Part shown: positions 50,379 through 54,859 of the stretch, one piece after another
How positions within the stretch are numbered: the first letter of the stretch is position 1
Layout of the letters: the number at the start of each line of letters is the position of its first letter
Source: Clostridia bacterium
Lineage (GTDB): Bacteria > Bacillota > Clostridia > Oscillospirales > Acutalibacteraceae
DNA length: 54,859 nucleotides
NCBI GenBank assembly: GCA_017403265.1
Contig: JAFQOJ010000014.1
Location: forward strand, 1-54,859
Direction of reading: 5' to 3'
Translations under genes and position numbers: made by a program
Notes under the pieces: model-generated
The model's input: only the letters and a program-made list of their open reading frames with translations
Databases searched by the model: none
Told to the model about the DNA's origin: nothing

Positions 50379-50482
50379 CTCAAGTGAATAGTTAAAAGTG
50401 AAGAGGTAATGTGTGCTGTTGGCACGATATAAAACACCTCATCCGTCACTATGTGACACCTTCTCCTACTGGAGAAGGCTTT
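50379..50482. repeat. short palindromic repeat element, copy A
   Basis: AGTGAATAGTTAAAAGTGAAGAGG resembles the insert near queA (3415-3470); it is followed by CTCATCCGTCAC, a short loop, GTGACACC and CTTCTCC/GGAGAAGG (about 50436-50477). The second part is shared with copy B at 50724. Such palindromic intergenic repeats are common in host genomes of this group. Confidence 0.6.
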
Positions 50483-50501
50483 GAAGAAAGGAGAAATATT
50501 T

Positions 50502-50708
50502 GTGCAATTAGTTTTAAATGGTATTTTATTTTGCTTTATTTTGGCTTTGTGCGGAGTTTCTTTCGCGGTAGGCTACTATTTCGGATACAAGAAAAAAATT
50601 AAACCTACCCCAAAAGAATTAAGCGCTGAAGAAAAACAAAAGATAGAGCGACTAAAAAGAGAAGAAGAAAACTTTTGGAACTATAACGGTAGTAAGCAGG
50701 ATGGATGA
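50502..50708 (+). CDS. 68-aa membrane protein
   Basis: Starts at GTG 50502, eight bases after AAAGGAG. A hydrophobic helix (LVLNGILFCFILALCGVSFAVGYYFGY) precedes a charged tail. It stands between two copies of the same palindromic repeat, in the middle of the head genes. Function unknown, possibly cargo. Confidence 0.6.
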   Translation: MQLVLNGILFCFILALCGVSFAVGYYFGYKKKIKPTPKELSAEEKQKIERLKREEENFWNYNGSKQDG

Positions 50709-50723
50709 TTCGGGGTAATTAAA

Positions 50724-50775
50724 CTCCCTCCGTCACGGCGCCGCCGTGCCACCTCCCTCGAAGAAGGAGGCTTTT
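50724..50775. repeat. short palindromic repeat element, copy B
   Basis: CTCCCTCCGTCACGGC and GCCGTGCCACCTCCCTC form palindromes, ending AAGAAGGAGGCTTTT. Aligned with copy A it shares CTC-x-x-CCGTCAC, GTG-x-CACCT and GGAGGCTTT. The gap 50776-50942 that follows shows one hairpin (ATTATTCTT/AAGAATGAT near 50828-50858) and no convincing gene. Confidence 0.6.
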
Positions 50776-50942
50776 AGATGAAATTTATGTAAATACATTA
50801 CGGAAGAGAGCGGATGAACGCTTAGAGCATTATTCTTTTTTGTATTAGCAAGAATGATATTCGAGAGCGGTTTATTTCGTTCTTTTTTGTTTGTAAATAA
50901 AATAAATCCCCAGCCATAGGGATGAAAAAGGAGTAATTGATA

Positions 50943-51725
50943 ATGGATGAAACCATGAACGCGGTAAACGAGACAGCCATATCGAGTGAACCGGAGACAC
51001 AACAGGAAGTATCAGAAGTTGAAAAAATCGCCACCGAGCCACAGGAGCATGAACAAAACAATGATACTGACGTGCAACCGCCCGAGGAAGAGACAACGCC
51101 TACAGCGGAAGATAATTTTCTCGAAATCAAATATTTTAAAGAAAATGAAATGTTGTCAAAAACAGAGGCTAAAAACTTTGCCGAAATAGGGAGACGTTTC
51201 AGTGATGTTAAAAAACAGTTGGAGCGTGTTGCTGCCCTTAAAGGACAGACTATTGACGAGTTGGTGAATGGTTTAGAAGCTGCACAGGATGAAGCACACC
51301 GACAAGGCCTTATTGAAAAGTTTGGTGATGATGAAGACACCATTAACAAAATGATGGAACTTTATAACATCATCAAACAAAAAACCATAGATAATGCAAA
51401 AGCGAATCAAAAAGCTGCCCAAGAAGCTGAAGAGCAGACCGTAATTGATAGGTTGGCGCAGGAGTTTGTTGAAATGAAGAACGGCGACTTCCCCGAGCTT
51501 ACCGAATTCAAGGACCTGCCCGAAGAAGTAAAACGCGCAGCAGCTGAAGGGCTTTCATTATCCCACGCATATTTAAAGCATATGCACAACGAAAACAAGA
51601 AAATAGCAGCCGAAAAAGCTTCACAAGAAGCGGCAGCTAAGAAATCTACCGGCAGTATGGCGAGCGATGAACCAACCGATTTTGTTGGTGATGCATTCCT
51701 TCGCGGTATTCTCGGAAAAAATTAA
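50943..51725 (+). CDS. scaffold/capsid-assembly protein
   Basis: A 260-aa, very acidic N-terminus (EPETQQEVSEVEK...) and a long helical, Ala/Glu/Lys-rich remainder with a basic-containing end, the typical scaffold profile. It lies just before the major capsid gene. ATG 50943 follows AAGGAG by nine bases. It is named from composition and place, not from a strong motif. Confidence 0.7.
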   Translation: MDETMNAVNETAISSEPETQQEVSEVEKIATEPQEHEQNNDTDVQPPEEETTPTAEDNFLEIKYFKENEMLSKTEAKNFAEIGRRFSDVKKQLERVAALKGQTIDELVNGLEAAQDEAHRQGLIEKFGDDEDTINKMMELYNIIKQKTIDNAKANQKAAQEAEEQTVIDRLAQEFVEMKNGDFPELTEFKDLPEEVKRAAAEGLSLSHAYLKHMHNENKKIAAEKASQEAAAKKSTGSMASDEPTDFVGDAFLRGILGKN

Positions 51726-51742
51726 AAAAGGAGAAATTTTAA

Positions 51743-52648
51743 ATGCCTATTAACACAATTTTAACAGCTTCAAAATATTCAGAAGCATTAGACAAAACTT
51801 TTGTTCAAAAGTCTGCAACTTCTTTTTTCGCAGACAATGTTTTAAGAGCTAAATTTGTAGGAGCAAAATCAGTTATTATTCCTGATGTTGATTTTGCAGG
51901 TCTTGTTGACTATGACCGTGATAGCGGTTTTGCAAGAGGAGCAATGACAATTAACCAGGAAACCTACACAATGGCAATGGACCGCGCTCGTTCCATCCAA
52001 ATCGATAGAGAAGATGAAGATGAAACAGGTATCGCAAATCTTGCGGGTAAAATTTTGGGTGAATACGTTCGTACAAAGGTTGTACCTGAATGTGATGCTT
52101 ATGTAATTTCGAAATTATTCTCATTTTCGACTTCTGCCAATAATGCGGTAGTATATGAGTCCGGTAAAGAACTTGCTCATATTACAAACGCAATTAACGG
52201 TGTGCGTAGAATCGTTGGTTACGATGAAGAGCTTGTTGCATTTGTAGAAAGTGATTTTTACGCTGCTCTTGAAAATTCACCTGAAATTTCAAGATATATT
52301 ACTGTTTCTAATTTCAGAAAAGGTGAAATGGACTTTCAAGTTAAAAGTATTAACGGTGTAGCTCTTATTCCTGTTGTTCCCGAAAGAATGAAGAGCGCAT
52401 ATACATTTGCAACATCGGGTGATACAAACGCAGGCGGTTTTGTGCCTAACGAAGGAGCAAAAACTATTCGTTTAATTGTTATGCCTAAGAGTGGTGCACA
52501 TTTGGTTAAGAAAACCGAAAAAATGCGTGTATTTTCACCTGAGCAGAACATTGATGCCGATGCATATAAGTTCGATTATAGAATTTATTATGATGTTTTT
52601 GTTAAGAAGAGTGAAGAAGAGTCTATTCAGGCTGTTTATTCCAACTAG
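51743..52648 (+). CDS. phage major capsid protein
   Basis: A 301-aa protein beginning PINTILTASKYSEALDKTFVQKSATSFFADN with segments GFARGAMTINQETYTMAMDRARSIQIDREDEDET and ILGEYVRTKVVPECDAYVIS, typical of HK97-fold coat proteins in Clostridia siphoviruses. It forms the shell around the scaffold made by the previous gene. GGAG sits before the ATG. Exact coat family not determined. Confidence 0.83.
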   Translation: MPINTILTASKYSEALDKTFVQKSATSFFADNVLRAKFVGAKSVIIPDVDFAGLVDYDRDSGFARGAMTINQETYTMAMDRARSIQIDREDEDETGIANLAGKILGEYVRTKVVPECDAYVISKLFSFSTSANNAVVYESGKELAHITNAINGVRRIVGYDEELVAFVESDFYAALENSPEISRYITVSNFRKGEMDFQVKSINGVALIPVVPERMKSAYTFATSGDTNAGGFVPNEGAKTIRLIVMPKSGAHLVKKTEKMRVFSPEQNIDADAYKFDYRIYYDVFVKKSEEESIQAVYSN

Positions 52649-52662
52649 AGAGGTGCAAATAA

Positions 52663-52893
52663 ATGTTTGTGTTAAAAAATAAGTATGGGAATGTTTATAA
52701 AAAAGTAAACACCGAACGTGAAAGAGATGAACTTCTAAAGGGTGGATATACACTTGTTGAAGACAAGGTAGACCTTGACAAGATGAAGGTAGAAGACCTT
52801 GAGGCTTATGCTGCGGAGAATGGTATTGACCTTTCAGGCTGTGGAAATAAGACTGAAAAGCTTGCAAAAATTAAGGAATCTATTAAAGAATAG
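52663..52893 (+). CDS. HeH/LEM-like small head protein
   Basis: A 76-aa protein. The C-terminal part (VDLDKMKVEDLEAYAAENGIDLSGCGNKTEKLAKIKESIKE) is a HeH/SAP-like helical motif, often seen in small proteins next to capsid genes. It may be a head decoration or connector component. It starts 15 bases after the capsid gene. Confidence 0.68.
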   Translation: MFVLKNKYGNVYKKVNTERERDELLKGGYTLVEDKVDLDKMKVEDLEAYAAENGIDLSGCGNKTEKLAKIKESIKE

Positions 52894-52901
52894 ATAAAGT
52901 T

Positions 52902-52929
52902 AAAGGTACCCGAAAATTCGGGTACCTTT
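52902..52929 (+). terminator. strong terminator-like hairpin inside the head operon
   Basis: A perfect 13-base stem (AAAGGTACCCGAA/TTCGGGTACCTTT) with an AA loop, then ATTGTTG. The T-run is short, so it may attenuate rather than stop transcription before the portal gene. Confidence 0.7.
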
Positions 52930-53036
52930 ATTGTTGCATATAGGCATATTGAAACGAATGGCGATTTTAACGAAACAATTGATTATATTTTAGGAACGAA
53001 AGGTAGAAATTCAGGGATAAAAGGAGAGTATAAAAA

Positions 53037-54827
53037 ATGAGTTTGAAAATTATGACTGAGCCGAAATCGGTCTTTTCAGAATATAAAAAGGGCAACGAAT
53101 ATAAAGCTTCTATAGGGAAAAAGGGTATATTCGAGCAATCAAAAATCAATGAAAGATTTTACGTTGGAGACCAATGGTACGGTGCCAATTGTGGTAACGA
53201 TAGACCGCTTATAAGGCGCAATATTATTAAGCGTATTGCGGATTATAAGCTGTCTGCAATTACTGCCGCACCAATTGCCGTGAATTACAGCGCTGAAGGT
53301 GTGCCGGATAACTCAGGATTACAAGAGCAGGTTGAAGAATATCGCAATGACATTAAGGCGGGCGAAGATTTTATTGAAGGCACTGATGATGCCGAAATAT
53401 CGGTTATAACGGGTTTCCTTTCGGACTATTTTAAAACTACCGCCGAGCGCGTTAAATTTGATTCTAAAAAGGAACAAGCACTTAGAAACGCATATATTTC
53501 GGGTACCGGTATTTGTTACACCTTTTGGGACGGCGATATAAATACGGGACTTTATGCTGACTTGCAGAAAACAACCCCAATAAAAGGTGATATAGACTTC
53601 GAAGTAATTGACGTTGAGAATGTCTGCTTTGGCGACCCGAACTGTGACAACGTGCAAAAACAACCGTATATCATTATTTCTCAGCGTGTGGACGTAAATG
53701 AAGTGCGCAGAGAAGCTAAAAGAAACCGAATAAGCGCCGAGGATATAGAAAATATTAAGCCTGACGGCGGCGATAGTTATGAAATGAACGCAGGTACCCG
53801 CGGTGAGCAGGAACCTACCGACAGCAAGCGCGTAACTGTGCTTACTAAATTTTATAAAGAATGGAATAACGAAGGCACAGGGTATAAGGTTATGTGTGTT
53901 AAGTGTTGCGAAAAATCATATGTTCGCAAGCCTTGGGATACAGGCCTTACACTTTACCCTATAGCTAAAATGTGTTGGCAGAACCGTCGTAGTTCGGCTT
54001 ATGGGGATAGTGAGATTACATATCAGATATCAAACCAAATAGCTATTAACCGTGCTTCAAGCTCTGCTTTGTGGGGTCTTATGAAATCAGGTATGCCTAT
54101 GACGGTAGTAAATGGTGATACAATACAAGACCCGATAACAAATAATCCCGGTGAAGTAATTAAGGTTTTCGGTACTGCCGAGGATGTTGCGGGGGCTATA
54201 CGACATATTTCACCGCCTGCATTTGGCAATCAGTATATCAATATGCTTAACGACCTTGCGAATAATACGCTTTCGGATAACGGCGCTAATGATGCGGCGC
54301 TTGGTAATATTCGCCCTGACAATGCGGCGGCAATTATACAATCGCGTGAAGCTTCTTTACAGCCTATGCAATTATATCAAAACGCTTTTTACAGTTTTAT
54401 TGAAGATATAGCGCGTATATGGGCAGACTTTTGGCTACATTTATACGGTGACCGCAGGCTTCGTATAGAAGATAAGGACGGAGTGTATTATGTGCCTTTC
54501 CATCCGTCACGCTACGAGAATTTAATGCTTACGGCAAGAATAGACGTAGGCTCAAGCCCTGTTTGGAGCTTGCCGTCTACCATATCTGTGTTGGATTCGT
54601 TGTTCAGCGCTCAGATTATTGATAAGGTGCAATACCTTGAGCGTATGCCTGATGGTATTATTCCTGATAAGACAGGTCTTTTACGTGAAGCGCGTGAGCG
54701 GTTGGCGGCGATTACACCACCGCCACCTTCTGATGATGCTGATGATATTACACCTGTAGAACAAGTACCGGGAGCGGAAATACCGCCTGAAGCGCAAGAA
54801 ATACCGATGGAGGTTATGGATGTATGA
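53037..54827 (+). CDS. phage portal protein
   Basis: A 596-aa portal-like protein. The body has GDSEITYQISNQIAINRASSSALWGLMKSGMPM, PPAFGNQYINMLNDLANNTLSDNGANDAALGNI and a proline-rich acidic C-terminal tail (ITPPPPSDDADDITPVEQVPGAE), typical of dodecameric portals that join head and tail. It comes after the capsid gene rather than before it, an unusual order. GGAGA precedes the ATG. Confidence 0.85.
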   Translation: MSLKIMTEPKSVFSEYKKGNEYKASIGKKGIFEQSKINERFYVGDQWYGANCGNDRPLIRRNIIKRIADYKLSAITAAPIAVNYSAEGVPDNSGLQEQVEEYRNDIKAGEDFIEGTDDAEISVITGFLSDYFKTTAERVKFDSKKEQALRNAYISGTGICYTFWDGDINTGLYADLQKTTPIKGDIDFEVIDVENVCFGDPNCDNVQKQPYIIISQRVDVNEVRREAKRNRISAEDIENIKPDGGDSYEMNAGTRGEQEPTDSKRVTVLTKFYKEWNNEGTGYKVMCVKCCEKSYVRKPWDTGLTLYPIAKMCWQNRRSSAYGDSEITYQISNQIAINRASSSALWGLMKSGMPMTVVNGDTIQDPITNNPGEVIKVFGTAEDVAGAIRHISPPAFGNQYINMLNDLANNTLSDNGANDAALGNIRPDNAAAIIQSREASLQPMQLYQNAFYSFIEDIARIWADFWLHLYGDRRLRIEDKDGVYYVPFHPSRYENLMLTARIDVGSSPVWSLPSTISVLDSLFSAQIIDKVQYLERMPDGIIPDKTGLLREARERLAAITPPPPSDDADDITPVEQVPGAEIPPEAQEIPMEVMDV

Positions 54828-54859
54828 CAGGGAACGATATTTTACAAAGAGCCTTAGGA
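54824..54859 (+). CDS. start of a further head or connector gene (cut by window edge)
   Basis: ATG 54824 overlaps the portal stop (ATGA). Twelve codons are visible (MTGNDILQRALG). A head-tail connector often follows the portal, but this is too short to assign. Confidence 0.5.
   Translation, partial: MTGNDILQRALG

Larger units (their letters stand above)
35839..54859 (+). mobile_element. tailed-phage prophage, left part (serine-integrase type)
   Basis: Phage-type genes fill the window from here: integrase, ImmA/repressor pair, Cro-like protein, early region with Spo0A-C, DnaD and HUH Rep, ArpU-like late regulator, terminases, scaffold, capsid and portal. The right end with tail, lysis and attR lies past the window. 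Gene density, short overlaps and small ORFs change sharply at the cotJC break. A complete, perhaps functional, siphovirus-like prophage is probable. Confidence 0.93.

Noticed and set aside
1..54859. CRISPR array, tRNA or rRNA genes
   Set aside because: I saw no regular repeat-spacer array, no cloverleaf ending in CCA and no rRNA-like stretches. A tRNA search program would be decisive.

Overview
The window is AT-rich DNA from an endospore-forming member of the Clostridia. Spore genes (spoIIM, cotJA, cotJB and the start of cotJC), a Na+-pumping biotin decarboxylase, ThyX instead of ThyA, and a queA-tgt-yajC block all fit an anaerobic Firmicute. The style of the genes and intergenic repeats suggests Oscillospirales (Ruminococcaceae-like), but that placement is a guess.

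Bases 1 to about 35838 are ordinary chromosome. In order they hold: asd-dapA-dapB (lysine/DAP synthesis, minus strand, dapB cut by the window edge); queA, a HAD phosphatase and tgt (queuosine in tRNA); yajC and a YrzE-like membrane protein; a DivIVA-like protein; spoIIM with a XerD-like recombinase; a three-gene sugar isomerase/oxidoreductase operon divergent from an AraC-type regulator; alaS-HIT-nucleotidyltransferase-mscL; a secreted leucine-rich-repeat protein; mltG, a U32 protein and a SpoVD-like PBP; thyX-tmk-DJ-1; prs; a large glycoside hydrolase with a Nudix hydrolase; an M14 peptidase; the four-subunit decarboxylase; a YdcF protein; and the cotJ spore-coat operon.

From about 35839 to the right edge the DNA is a tailed-phage prophage integrated into cotJC. 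The cotJC frame is lost after 32 codons, directly beside the 3' end of a large serine integrase. Leftward lie integrase, a membrane protein, an ImmA-type protease and an XRE repressor, in one tightly overlapping operon. Rightward lie a Cro-like protein, small early genes, a free-standing Spo0A DNA-binding domain, PcfJ-like and DUF3102 proteins, a DnaD-like replication protein, an HUH Rep, many small ORFs, an ArpU-like late regulator, terminase small and large subunits, scaffold, major capsid protein and portal. The right attachment site and the rest of cotJC lie beyond the window.

The most interesting theme is a possible link between this prophage and sporulation. It interrupts a spore-coat gene and carries a Spo0A output domain with no receiver. 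Its lysogeny-control region holds repeated TGTCGAA motifs, the core of the Spo0A box, inside two nearly identical 18-bp dyads placed on opposing promoters. The insertion, the domain and the motifs are read directly from the sequence; the regulatory link is inference.
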